Source: a virus. Taken from it: 27,572 nucleotides of DNA. A program made the translations under genes and the position numbers. Under the pieces are notes generated by a model. The model worked only from the letters and a program-made list of their open reading frames with translations, was not told the origin of the DNA and did no database searches. This document shows, piece by piece, positions 1 through 9,302 of this stretch. Position 1 is the first letter of the stretch; every line of letters begins with the position of its first letter. Location: positions 1 to 27,572 of IMG/VR virus record IMGVR_UViG_3300004097_001413, one strand, 5' to 3'.

Positions 1-3
1 AAA

Positions 4-42
4 AAAAAATCCACCTACCCTTAATCGGATGGTGGATTTTTT
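4..42 (-). terminator. Rho-independent terminator of the late operon
   Basis: A perfect 12-bp stem (4-15 with 31-42) encloses a 15-base loop. Read on the minus strand it ends in an uninterrupted T run that reaches the window edge. It lies about 20 bases past the stop codon of the giant ejection protein, so it most likely ends the leftward structural transcript. The stem is flanked by A on one side and T on the other, so it could also work for transcripts coming from the left. Confidence 0.85.
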
Positions 43-62
43 ACGTCTAGCTTATAGTAGAA

Positions 63-3000
63 TTATAAGTTACCATCTATGTAGTTACCCACATCGTTAC
101 CCATTATCTTCTGTAGATATCTACCACTAGCACTATCATTACTTTCATACAGCTGTTGTATGGTAGATTCTGTAGCACCTAGTGATTGAGTATGTAACCA
201 CTGGTTGAACTTTTCAGGCTTACCTCCACTAGTAGTATAGCTGTCCATGAAATTCATATAGGTATCTTTATCATAGTTACCTGACTGTATCATACGTTTA
301 GCGCCTCTACCTAGGTCAGTGATTTTATCAGTACGTAAGCTATCAAAGCCTTGTGTACGATAGAAACTCTGTACTGCAATAGACTCGTCTAAAGTCTTAG
401 TACCTAATACCCTTGCAGCCTTAGCGAACCAGCTGATGTCACTTAGGTCAGTAATTAACGAGCCGTTACCTGTAGTACGTGAGCCTGCCATGATTGCACC
501 TACTCCCGCCAGAGGTCTATTAACTCCATTATGTGCCAAGCTATCTGCCATTACCTGCCCAGCATTTACACCTTGACTCAAGTCACTAGCAGCATTGAAG
601 ATGTTACCTACAAACTTAGATGCCAGTGACCACGCTGGTACTTCATCAATACTAGTAGGGATCAAGAAAGGAGTACGTGGATTCAAGTCACCTCTAGTAT
701 ACAACTCCAGCCCTTCACCGAACAGTGGCTTAGTGAAGTTACTAGCAAGTCCATACAGTATCCACTCACTGTGGTTCTTTCCTGTAGCAGTAGTAATACC
801 TGTGTAGAAGTCATTACCATCTTGTGAGTTAAGAGATATATGGTCGTTCAGTGCTTTGAACCCTGGCACTGATTGCACACCGAACATGCCAGCTTGTATA
901 CCCATCATAGACGCCACACCTACAGCATCCTTATTACCTACCTTACCCAGTAGAGACTGTATTAAGTTAAACTGATAGGTCTGGAATAATCCTATAGCTT
1001 GACCTGCAAAGCCTTGGAAGATAGTAGGACGTTGGGCACTAACATAGTTACCGTGTACTCTGGTAGTATAGGTACGCAGTGTACTAGCACGGAGTGACTG
1101 GTCAGTAATACCAGCAGCATCCATTACTAAGTCAGCCTGTCTAGCTGCTACAAACTTAACAAAGTCCTCCATCCAGTCAGCAGGACTAGCAGCAATGTTA
1201 ACCATCTTCTTACCGCCTTTAGCTAACTGTGCAATCATAGTGTCAGCATCTTGTGTTACATCAAGAGTGATATCATCTACTACTTGACGCATCTCACGAA
1301 CTACGTTAGTTATGATACCTTGGTCACGGTAAGACTTAAGTAATGCCTTACCACTTTCCCCGAAGTAATCTTTAACTGCTTGCATCTGCAACTTAATATT
1401 ACTGCCCATTCCAAACGCTGTATCAGGTACTGTAACATGTAACCCTTTAGCTACCTGCTGTGCCTTAATTGCAGGAATAGATTTCATCAGAGCATTCATC
1501 TCAGGTACTGACATTATAGGCATACTCATAGCATTGATCATAGGCTGTATGTAATCCAAGCGTAGCATCATTGTAGCAGCTATGCCATTAGCCTTAGGTA
1601 CTATACTTCTAAGCTTCTGGTCTGTCATGTTAGGAGATGTACGTAGCATGTTACCTGTCTGCCCTTCATATACTTTAGGTAAGCCATAGTGATCCATGTA
1701 CTTACTCATCTCTTCGTAGTTACCTGTACGACTTGCAGAGCTAAACGCTGACCCTAACCCTTGGAAGATAGCAGTAATAGTTTTATCAATCGCCTGCTGT
1801 CCATCTCTCCATGAGTTACCAGTCTCCTTAGATGTACGGTTCAGCATAATGTTCTTAGTTTCACGGAATGGGGTAGTAATAGGCTGCTGCTTACCTGCAC
1901 CCAGTGTACCATACGTCTGTGAAACTCCATCCATTTGATCTAGTGCTGCGAACTCTTCACCGTACTTAAGCTCAGTAAGGTTATCCACAGTACCTTTCCA
2001 TTCACGTGCCATAGAATCTACATAGTGCTGTACTAGGTTAGCATTAGCTTCAGGCGCTACATCCCAATTAACACCTTTACGTGTAAGGTCTGCATTAGAC
2101 TGGTACTCATTGAGTGAGAACTCTTCTATATACTCCCCGCGCTCCTTGAACCCAGCTTCCATATCTTCCTTGGTACGAATGTTAATGCTGTCTCCGAACT
2201 GTGCACGTACCTGAGCTTCCTTCTGTGCTAACTCTTGTGAGGTATTAGCACCTATAATACCTTTCTGGTTGTGTGACCATACTTCATTATTAACAGGCTC
2301 TACATAGAACCGATGCTTGTACTTCCTAGCATCTAGCCCACCAGGGTACAGTACATCTGCACTTAAGTTACTAGAGATTCCGCGAGCAGATGCAGCTACT
2401 TGCTTAGCTTCTACAATCAGAGCATTAGCACTTACCTTAGCTCTCCAGAAACTGGCAACATCAGGACTCTGAATAGAAGTTACCTGCTCATCAAGCATTG
2501 TACCTAGCTTAGTTAAATTACTAGGAATGAAGCGCTTCTGGTTTACTATCTTAGCTACCAGTTCGCTAACTTCTCTACTCCATAAAGAGTTCTCAGTACT
2601 AAGCAAGTCAAACAACTTATTACCTGTAGCTGATCCTGTTAACTTCTCAATATTTTTAAGTGAGATAGCTATCTGCTCTTCATCAGTAGATTTAATTAGC
2701 CCTTGCATGTAACTAGCTTGAGCTTGTCCATCAGGCAGTACAGGTGAAAACTTGTAGAAGCGCTGACGTAACTTACTATCTAGTGCATTCAACTCCATGA
2801 TACTGGAAGGGTTAGCTTGTACACGTGTAGCTGCACCAGCAATAGCTGTCTGTATTAACTCATGCCCCTTCAGTGTAGTAAGCTCATTGAACTTGGCAAT
2901 AGATTGTGCCTTGCTTAAGCCACTACCATACTCAGGTGCAAAGGTACGGAGTACACCAGTTATCTGAGTATTACGTGTAATGTCTTGTAGGTCACCATTA

Positions 3001-5543
3001 CCGCCATACTTCCAGCTAGGTTCAGGTGCAGTCTGTAGTAAGTTAGACTGAGTGATTCCATCTCCCATATCATCTAAGCGTTTAAGCAGTGTATTAATGC
3101 TATCATCTACTACTTCCAGAACTTTAGTGTTCTGCGCAATTGAGTCAGCCAGTGCTTCAGCTCCACCCTCACTAGCATCTACTGGGTTCTTATAGAATAT
3201 CTTAGCTACTGTCGGCTTAGTAGGATCATTGGATTGCGTCCAATACTTAGTACTTTTAGCACCTTCACCTAACTCTAATGCAAACACTTCATCTGTATCT
3301 ATCATACGTGCAATGTCACTAGTAGTGTAGTTGTGTGTCTTATTAAGTTGGCGCTGGGTAAGGCGTTGAGCAGCAGTTGATTTAAATGCAGTATACAGTG
3401 CATCAAAGTCTGTAAGTACCGCTTCATCAAATTCACCATCTAACTTCCGTACACTACCATCAGGCATAGTAATTGAAGCTTTACCTTTCCACCCACCTAG
3501 TACCTCACCATGTAACTTGTTCATCATAGCAAAGTTGTCCCAGTTAAATGCTACTTCCTTTTTAAGCTTACGCTTACTTTGGCTAGCTGCATAGAAGTGG
3601 GCGCTGGCACTCATAGGATCAGCACTAAGTACAGAGAAGTTCTCAAGATTAGTAGTAGTACTGTAATCACCAGCTATTACATTATCTCCACGCATGACAA
3701 CATTACCTCTGTCTGCCATTGTAGGTGACCACTGTGACTCCGTGTAAATATTACCACTGTTCAAACCTATTAAGCGCTGTGACTCACCTAGTCTAGACTT
3801 AAGCGCTCTGTTATCTTGAAACAGTTTACGAGTAGCAGCACCAATAGACTCAGCGTTACTACGCATCTTCTTATCAGCAGCATTGAACTGTGCCCACGCA
3901 TCAGCCATTAACTCCATAGGGTCATTCAGGTAGGCTTCTGTTTTCTGTAATTCTGCAATACGCTGGTAGTCAGTAGGGCTTATAGTCTTCTGTGCTAGTA
4001 TACGCTCCATTGCTACTCTGTTACGTTCTACGACTGCCCAACTACCTGGACGTTGTATCTTGGACAGTGCTATCATTTCATTGCGGATAGAGGAGAATAC
4101 TTCTGAGCTGAATATCTGACCTAGTGCTACAGTATTACCATGTCCTATCTCATGGCGTAATGTACCTACTAAGTGGGCAGGATCTAGAGCATCAGTAATT
4201 CCACGTTCATTTATAAGCTCACGGTTAAGTAACTGCTCACGTATACGAGGTGCATCACCTGTAATACTAACCCCTCTAGAGTTCGCAAACCCATTCAAGA
4301 ATCCGCGCTGTACAGCATCCTCAGGGTCATACTTAGTACCAAAGTGCTTACTACCTATAGCAGCTAAGTACTCATCAGCAGTGTCTAATATTTCAATCGG
4401 CTGAGCTAGTGGGTCAAATAAGAAATCATGGTCGTCATACTTACCTATTGAGTTAGCATTACGGAAAGCATCAGCAACTTGGTGCTTATCGCCTTTCTTG
4501 ATAAGTGCTACAATTGCAGGTGTAAGGTGTCCATCAATCTCACGTCTACCTAGAGCATTAGTACGTGTACCTGCTTCACCTACAAGTACAGCAACTTCTT
4601 CTACTAGGTCAGCATTAAACTCCTTATCACGGCGTTGAGCTTCCTTAAGTGCTGCACCAGTAAGACCTTCTAGTCTAGCTTCAGCGTCTTTCTGTTTAGC
4701 AGCTAACTGTACAATTTTATTACCTTGGTTGAAGCCTATACGGTTAGTTCTACTATCTAAGCTGATAAGCTCCTTGTTTATTGCATTATGCTCTTTCTGT
4801 GCACCATCAATAAGTGAGTTGATAGCACGGTTATTTACTGCGCCATATACTGCACCCCCTAGTGTAGTACCTATACCAAGCCCCATAAAGTAACCATCTT
4901 TCTGGTCATACATTGCTTCAAAGTAACCTAGCTGATTCTGGTTAACAGTGACGTGCTGGTTAGTAGCCATTAGTATAGCTGTTTCGGCAAAGGCAGTTTC
5001 AATAGCTGCTTGATGAGCACCTTGTTTTACAGCACTAGCTAGACGCTTGGAACGATTTGCTACGTGCATAGTATCTTCTAGTATCTCTGCTCCTATCTTC
5101 TTAGAGGCAGAAGCAGGTACTAGTATTTTACGTATAGCTACAGCTGCCAGATTCTTAGAATCACTAGCACGTGCAGCAGTCTGTGCATACTTAGCAGCTT
5201 TAAGTCCGAGAGTACCTGGTATTAGTGATGAAGCTACATAACCTACACCATCAATAAACGCTTTATTATCTTCATAGTAATCAGCAGTATCTTCCCAGTC
5301 CCATGACTTTAGTAAGTCTTCAGTACGTATCTGTTCTACATCTGCGCCAAACATATTAGTAATAGCTATACCTGTATTGACAAGTCCTACGCCCCCACTT
5401 ACTACAGATGCAGCTAACCCGTGAGTCAGTGCATCTCCTAAGCTAGCAGTAGATCCTTCCATCTCAGCATTAAAATCAAACGTACTAGTATAGGTATTAG
5501 GTTTAACACTAAGCTCTAATAGCTCTTCTCTAGACATACTCAT
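63..5543 (-). CDS. Giant internal virion / DNA-ejection protein with HEXXH metalloprotease motif (gp16-like)
   Basis: This encodes 1,826 residues from an ATG just past the stop of the preceding gene, with GGAG upstream. The longer reading needs a TTG at 5573 without a ribosome-binding site. Size and last place in the ejection-protein cluster match T7 gp16-type proteins, which leave the capsid and help build the envelope channel. Glycine-rich hydrophobic segments near residues 34-66, 96-118 and 217-240 could enter membranes. Residues 464-468 read HEIGH, and NDPMELMADAWA follows with E544, the layout of gluzincin zinc proteases (two His, catalytic Glu, third Glu ligand). The C-terminal third has phrases such as TIFQGFAGQAIGLFQTY, which I associate with other podovirus giant virion proteins. 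I see no lytic transglycosylase motif. The virion role is fairly sure from context; proteolytic activity is inferred from motifs. Confidence 0.85.
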   Translation of the reverse strand: MSMSREELLELSVKPNTYTSTFDFNAEMEGSTASLGDALTHGLAASVVSGGVGLVNTGIAITNMFGADVEQIRTEDLLKSWDWEDTADYYEDNKAFIDGVGYVASSLIPGTLGLKAAKYAQTAARASDSKNLAAVAIRKILVPASASKKIGAEILEDTMHVANRSKRLASAVKQGAHQAAIETAFAETAILMATNQHVTVNQNQLGYFEAMYDQKDGYFMGLGIGTTLGGAVYGAVNNRAINSLIDGAQKEHNAINKELISLDSRTNRIGFNQGNKIVQLAAKQKDAEARLEGLTGAALKEAQRRDKEFNADLVEEVAVLVGEAGTRTNALGRREIDGHLTPAIVALIKKGDKHQVADAFRNANSIGKYDDHDFLFDPLAQPIEILDTADEYLAAIGSKHFGTKYDPEDAVQRGFLNGFANSRGVSITGDAPRIREQLLNRELINERGITDALDPAHLVGTLRHEIGHGNTVALGQIFSSEVFSSIRNEMIALSKIQRPGSWAVVERNRVAMERILAQKTISPTDYQRIAELQKTEAYLNDPMELMADAWAQFNAADKKMRSNAESIGAATRKLFQDNRALKSRLGESQRLIGLNSGNIYTESQWSPTMADRGNVVMRGDNVIAGDYSTTTNLENFSVLSADPMSASAHFYAASQSKRKLKKEVAFNWDNFAMMNKLHGEVLGGWKGKASITMPDGSVRKLDGEFDEAVLTDFDALYTAFKSTAAQRLTQRQLNKTHNYTTSDIARMIDTDEVFALELGEGAKSTKYWTQSNDPTKPTVAKIFYKNPVDASEGGAEALADSIAQNTKVLEVVDDSINTLLKRLDDMGDGITQSNLLQTAPEPSWKYGGNGDLQDITRNTQITGVLRTFAPEYGSGLSKAQSIAKFNELTTLKGHELIQTAIAGAATRVQANPSSIMELNALDSKLRQRFYKFSPVLPDGQAQASYMQGLIKSTDEEQIAISLKNIEKLTGSATGNKLFDLLSTENSLWSREVSELVAKIVNQKRFIPSNLTKLGTMLDEQVTSIQSPDVASFWRAKVSANALIVEAKQVAASARGISSNLSADVLYPGGLDARKYKHRFYVEPVNNEVWSHNQKGIIGANTSQELAQKEAQVRAQFGDSINIRTKEDMEAGFKERGEYIEEFSLNEYQSNADLTRKGVNWDVAPEANANLVQHYVDSMAREWKGTVDNLTELKYGEEFAALDQMDGVSQTYGTLGAGKQQPITTPFRETKNIMLNRTSKETGNSWRDGQQAIDKTITAIFQGLGSAFSSASRTGNYEEMSKYMDHYGLPKVYEGQTGNMLRTSPNMTDQKLRSIVPKANGIAATMMLRLDYIQPMINAMSMPIMSVPEMNALMKSIPAIKAQQVAKGLHVTVPDTAFGMGSNIKLQMQAVKDYFGESGKALLKSYRDQGIITNVVREMRQVVDDITLDVTQDADTMIAQLAKGGKKMVNIAASPADWMEDFVKFVAARQADLVMDAAGITDQSLRASTLRTYTTRVHGNYVSAQRPTIFQGFAGQAIGLFQTYQFNLIQSLLGKVGNKDAVGVASMMGIQAGMFGVQSVPGFKALNDHISLNSQDGNDFYTGITTATGKNHSEWILYGLASNFTKPLFGEGLELYTRGDLNPRTPFLIPTSIDEVPAWSLASKFVGNIFNAASDLSQGVNAGQVMADSLAHNGVNRPLAGVGAIMAGSRTTGNGSLITDLSDISWFAKAARVLGTKTLDESIAVQSFYRTQGFDSLRTDKITDLGRGAKRMIQSGNYDKDTYMNFMDSYTTSGGKPEKFNQWLHTQSLGATESTIQQLYESNDSASGRYLQKIMGNDVGNYIDGNL

Positions 5544-5544
5544 A

Positions 5545-7383
5545 TTACTGTACTCCGCTACGTACTTGTTCAAGTGTACTAAGTTTATTAGATTTCTGTA
5601 TCATCTTGTGAATAGCCTGATCCCAGTGAGTTTTGTTTTCAAGGTTCATAGTAGTACCTCCTATGCCTGCACCGCCAAGTAGGATAGCTGGCAAGTTAGC
5701 ACTTGTAATACCTACACCACTTTTAATGTTAGTTGTACGTAGTACTGTGTAGTAGTTAGCTAGCCCTTGTGTGACAGTATCAATACGTTTCTGCGTAGAG
5801 GCATCCATTACTAATCTACCGAATGAATCTGTAGTACCTAACTTAGACAGGTAATCCACCGCACCGTCTACTGTATCCATAACACTTACTAGAGGATCTT
5901 TACCTGCACTAAGGCTAAGGTCTATTGACTTCCACTCGTCACTAGTAAGTACCTGCTTAAAGTCATCAGAGATGTCCTTACTGTAAGGGTAAGTAGGGTC
6001 AGTCAGTATCTTATTAAGGTCAGGTAGTAGGATTGTACCTGCCTTGATTGCAGCAGTGGCATCAGTTTTCATACCTTCTAGTCCAGCCGCAAAGAAAGTA
6101 GATTGAGTCTTAGGGTCTTTCAGTGCTTCAATCTGCTCAGCGTACTCTTTCTCATACTGTTCACGGTTCTGAGGATCACTTACTATCTTCTGATCACGCA
6201 CGTTACGAGCTGTAGCTTTAGCTGTGCTTACACCTGCATCAATTAGAGTCAGAGCTAAGTTATCTTTGTCATCAGTCTGTATCTGCTTCTCGCGCTTGTT
6301 CAGTGCTAATTGTGCGAATTGAGTAGTAGTACCTGTTTGCCCACGATTCTTCCAGAAAGTTTGACCACGTACAGTAGCAGTAGCTGTATTAGCAAACGGG
6401 TCACTATTATCTCTGATGAACTGCTCAGCTTCTGCGTCATCTTCAGTGTTATCACGTATGAATGTGTGCCAGTCTTCAGTAACACCTATCTTCTGTTGAG
6501 TGTCCATCTTACTCTTGATAGCGTTAGACTGTGACTGTTGCGCGTGTAACTTAGTTTGGAGTGAGCCTAGGTTCTCACGTGTACCAAGACCAAGACTATT
6601 CAAGTACTTAAACTCAGCTTCATACTCAGCAAGTCGTGTACTGTCCAGCTCAAGTCTATCCATAAGTACTTGACGATCAGCAAGTGTAACATTTCTACCT
6701 GACTGTAATAGCTTAGTAGCAGTCTCTGCACGTACTAGTCCATCAGCAATTACTGCACGTGTTAAGGCTGTACTATCAGAGGCATACAAGTTATTAGCTT
6801 TCTGCACAGCTGTATAGGTTTGAGTAGCTATTACCTGTCTATTGTTAGCAGCAGTTAAATTACTTCTTGCTTGGTTCAGTCTATCAGTAGTTGCCTTTTC
6901 AAGCGTCATACGTTTTAAACCGCCTAAGAAAGAAGTGTCACTTTTCAGTGCATCTAACTTAGCAGAGTACACATCTACTTCATTACTATAACGTTTAATG
7001 TTCTCAGCAACTACTGGGTTATTAACCTGCTCATTGTACTGTGTACGTGCAGGTGCATTGAATTGTTCAGCAATTTCAGCAGTAGTTACTGTAACGCCCG
7101 AAGCTTTCATAATACCATCAGCTTCATTTCTAATAGACGCATCAATGTCCGCAGCTATAGATGCTAGCTCAGAACTATTAGCTATTACATCTTCACGATG
7201 CCCAACCATGCTAGTAGTGATATCTTTAGCATTGTAGTTAGACTCTTGTACTGCTGCACGAGTAGCCACTTCTTCATCAGTTGTATTAATTATAGCATTA
7301 GTAGTATCTATCTGAGCTTGCTGATTAGCCTTTAACTCTTCAAGCCCTTGTAGAAACGATAAGTTATTTGATTGTGTTTCCAT
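5545..7383 (-). CDS. Internal virion protein, alpha-helical (gp15-like)
   Basis: The protein has 612 residues and starts at an ATG preceded by AGGAAT. It is rich in Ala, Gln, Asn, Asp and Thr, with long stretches that look helical or coiled-coil (about residues 60-300 and 380-450), and has no signal peptide or catalytic motif that I recognise. It sits between the gp14-like genes and the giant gp16-like gene and is the first gene after promoter cassette A, so it is probably the middle ejection protein that forms part of the inner core and channel. The giant gene starts one base beyond its stop, so the two are translationally coupled. The assignment rests on position, size and composition rather than on recognised sequence similarity. 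Confidence 0.7.
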   Translation of the reverse strand: METQSNNLSFLQGLEELKANQQAQIDTTNAIINTTDEEVATRAAVQESNYNAKDITTSMVGHREDVIANSSELASIAADIDASIRNEADGIMKASGVTVTTAEIAEQFNAPARTQYNEQVNNPVVAENIKRYSNEVDVYSAKLDALKSDTSFLGGLKRMTLEKATTDRLNQARSNLTAANNRQVIATQTYTAVQKANNLYASDSTALTRAVIADGLVRAETATKLLQSGRNVTLADRQVLMDRLELDSTRLAEYEAEFKYLNSLGLGTRENLGSLQTKLHAQQSQSNAIKSKMDTQQKIGVTEDWHTFIRDNTEDDAEAEQFIRDNSDPFANTATATVRGQTFWKNRGQTGTTTQFAQLALNKREKQIQTDDKDNLALTLIDAGVSTAKATARNVRDQKIVSDPQNREQYEKEYAEQIEALKDPKTQSTFFAAGLEGMKTDATAAIKAGTILLPDLNKILTDPTYPYSKDISDDFKQVLTSDEWKSIDLSLSAGKDPLVSVMDTVDGAVDYLSKLGTTDSFGRLVMDASTQKRIDTVTQGLANYYTVLRTTNIKSGVGITSANLPAILLGGAGIGGTTMNLENKTHWDQAIHKMIQKSNKLSTLEQVRSGVQ

Positions 7384-7603
7384 TGTAAATTCCTAGTGGG
7401 TGGTGGATTGTGTTAGTTGGTGAAGCAGTTTAGGACTCCGCCTGTTATACTGTCGCAGTATGACTAAGTCAAGTATCTACGCTGCCTCACTCCGTTCGTT
7501 GCTGCGACCCCGCTTCGCTAGGGGCAAGTACTTGACAGAGCACATACTACTTCAGTTTGCGGTGCCAAGTCCTCTGCCGCTTTCACCATAGACGCCATTT
7601 AGT
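7384..7603 (-). promoter_or_regulatory. Intergenic promoter cassette A
   Basis: This gene-free 220-base stretch holds a strong sigma70-type promoter on the minus strand: TTGACT (7467-7472), 17-base spacer, TATAAC (7444-7449), followed by AGGCG. The leader to the gp15-like start is about 60 bases. Upstream lies a GC-rich block (about 7485-7523) with GCGAAGCG and CCCC/GGGG pairing, and the palindrome CAAGTACTTG (7525-7534). The whole arrangement recurs at 19,773-20,001. It should give the last two ejection genes their own transcription. Confidence 0.8.
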
Positions 7604-7915
7604 TTATGTTGTGGTGCGCTTAACTCCTGCTATGTCAAGGTTAGCCTTTGCTATTGCATTAGCGTCTCCCGCACCAGCAGCTTGAGCAGTAGCAACATTG
7701 ACGCTCATTTGATCAATAAGTGCTTTAATTGCCTTCAATGACATCTCCTGCTCTAGTGTAACATTACTATTCAGTGCAGCACCTCTGAGCAATCCTTGCC
7801 CAATTTCTAGTGATACATCTCCGAACAAGATACTGTCAGCTTCATCTTCACTAAATACCGATGAGGACAGCTCCCCGTTCGGCTGCGAGTCTGCGTTGCT
7901 CTTCTGTGTACGCAT
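7604..7915 (-). CDS. Small virion-associated protein of unknown function
   Basis: The protein has 103 residues. I chose the ATG at 7915 because AAGGAG lies six bases upstream; a longer reading from 7957 lacks such a site. Its first 65 bases overlap, in another frame, the end of the gp14-like gene. The sequence is acidic near residues 20-35, helical in the middle, and ends in an Ala/Gly/Asn-rich tail with a basic VKRTTT end. I recognise no family. Its place between the gp14-like and gp15-like genes suggests a minor internal virion component or assembly helper. It is the last gene before cassette A. Confidence 0.65.
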   Translation of the reverse strand: MRTQKSNADSQPNGELSSSVFSEDEADSILFGDVSLEIGQGLLRGAALNSNVTLEQEMSLKAIKALIDQMSVNVATAQAAGAGDANAIAKANLDIAGVKRTTT

Positions 7916-9302
7916 CAGCGTCTCCTTGTAGGTTGTTATGATAGTCTTCACTACCACGTGAGATTGTCTTATTCTCTACATCTATCCAAGCTCTATAAGG
8001 ATCATAGTCACCGATATTTATGTCTTGGACAGAGCTAGCTCTGGCTGTAGGATTGTAGCCACTAGATACATCAGTCTGTATCGTAGGTGCTTGAATTGTA
8101 GAACTACTACCATATGTACCATTTGACTCCCCTTGACTAGCGGGGTCAATCTCTCTACCTAAATTATCAAGTAGTGGGGCTGAAGTGACCTCGACTCCTA
8201 GCTGCTCACTTAGCAGTTCTGCTAGTGTAGAGGTAGATTGTACATTAGAAGCTATAGTGTTTACAGGTGCTGTAGCTGATGGATTACTAGTAGTAGCTGT
8301 AGCATTAGAAAGTGTAGGAGCTGATATAGTTGGTATGCTGTTAGTGCCAGCACCATTACCATTACCTGTTCCTGCATCTATCTGATTCATTACACTTTCA
8401 AGTGTGGCTATACTGTTAGCATCAATGTTACCATTTTCTAATAAATTAGCTAATTGCCCTGTAATGTACTGCGTGTCATTAGGGTTAACTAGTGTATCAG
8501 ATGTATTAGTATCTATAGTAGATGACTGTGTTGCACTTTCTGCTATAGACTCTAGGTTAGTAGCTGACTGCCCTGATTGTTGCTGTGAAGTGTCCGTACT
8601 ACCTGTAGTATCAGTAGTTCCAGTTTGCTGACCAGTTGTAGCTGTCTGCGTATTATTAGCAGTATCTGTTGCAGCGGTCGTATCTGTGGTAGATGTTACG
8701 TTCTCAGTCCCAGCTTGTGCAGCGGCTACAGCATCTAGTATCTGTTGATTCTGAGATAACTGTAGTGATGCGCCAGCAGATGCAGCTTCAGCAGTAAGAT
8801 CATTATTAAGCAACTGCTCAGTTGTTGAACCAAAGCTACCTGTACGTGTACCTACGTTACTTATGTTAGACTTACCATCACTGAGTATCTGGCTCATAAG
8901 CGCAGTGACTTGTTCTTGCCCACTACCATTACCTGCTAAGATAGCGTTAAGTGCAGCAGTTGACTCATCTGTACCACGTGTAATAGACTGTTCCTGCGCA
9001 GCCTGCGAGTTCGTAGTTTCATTACCTACTGAAGCCTGTGACCCTTGCTCAGCTGTAACTTGCTGCTGGGTAACTGCTTCTTGAAATTCTTCTGAGCTAA
9101 GTAACTGCTCCAGTGTACTCTGTAGTTCAGAGGATGAAGTACCCTCTTCAGTTTGAGTTGTAAGGTCAGTCAGTAATTGCTCGAAGCTGGTCTGACGCGT
9201 AGGAGTTTCTACTACATCAATAGCATTATCTCCTGCTTTATCAGCGTTGTAAGCACCTACTGCTACAGTACCTACAGTTGCTGCTACGGCTCCCCAAGTC
9301 AT
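7851..9302 (-). CDS. Internal virion protein with hydrophobic N-terminus and low-complexity body (gp14-like)
   Basis: The protein has 483 residues. The start overlaps the stop of the cupin gene as ATGA and has AAGGAT upstream. The N-terminus begins MTWGAVAATVGTVAVGAY, a short hydrophobic Ala/Gly/Val segment like the start of T7 gp14, which enters the outer membrane during ejection. The rest is very rich in Ser, Thr, Gln, Asn and Ala, with an almost pure Thr/Asp/Gln/Gly tract around residues 205-245 and Gly/Asn linkers near 315, so much of it is probably disordered. The last 60 residues look more ordered and charged. Position in front of the gp15/gp16-like genes supports the role; direct similarity is limited to the N-terminal pattern. 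Confidence 0.65.
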   Translation of the reverse strand: MTWGAVAATVGTVAVGAYNADKAGDNAIDVVETPTRQTSFEQLLTDLTTQTEEGTSSSELQSTLEQLLSSEEFQEAVTQQQVTAEQGSQASVGNETTNSQAAQEQSITRGTDESTAALNAILAGNGSGQEQVTALMSQILSDGKSNISNVGTRTGSFGSTTEQLLNNDLTAEAASAGASLQLSQNQQILDAVAAAQAGTENVTSTTDTTAATDTANNTQTATTGQQTGTTDTTGSTDTSQQQSGQSATNLESIAESATQSSTIDTNTSDTLVNPNDTQYITGQLANLLENGNIDANSIATLESVMNQIDAGTGNGNGAGTNSIPTISAPTLSNATATTSNPSATAPVNTIASNVQSTSTLAELLSEQLGVEVTSAPLLDNLGREIDPASQGESNGTYGSSSTIQAPTIQTDVSSGYNPTARASSVQDINIGDYDPYRAWIDVENKTISRGSEDYHNNLQGDADAYTEEQRRLAAERGAVLIGI

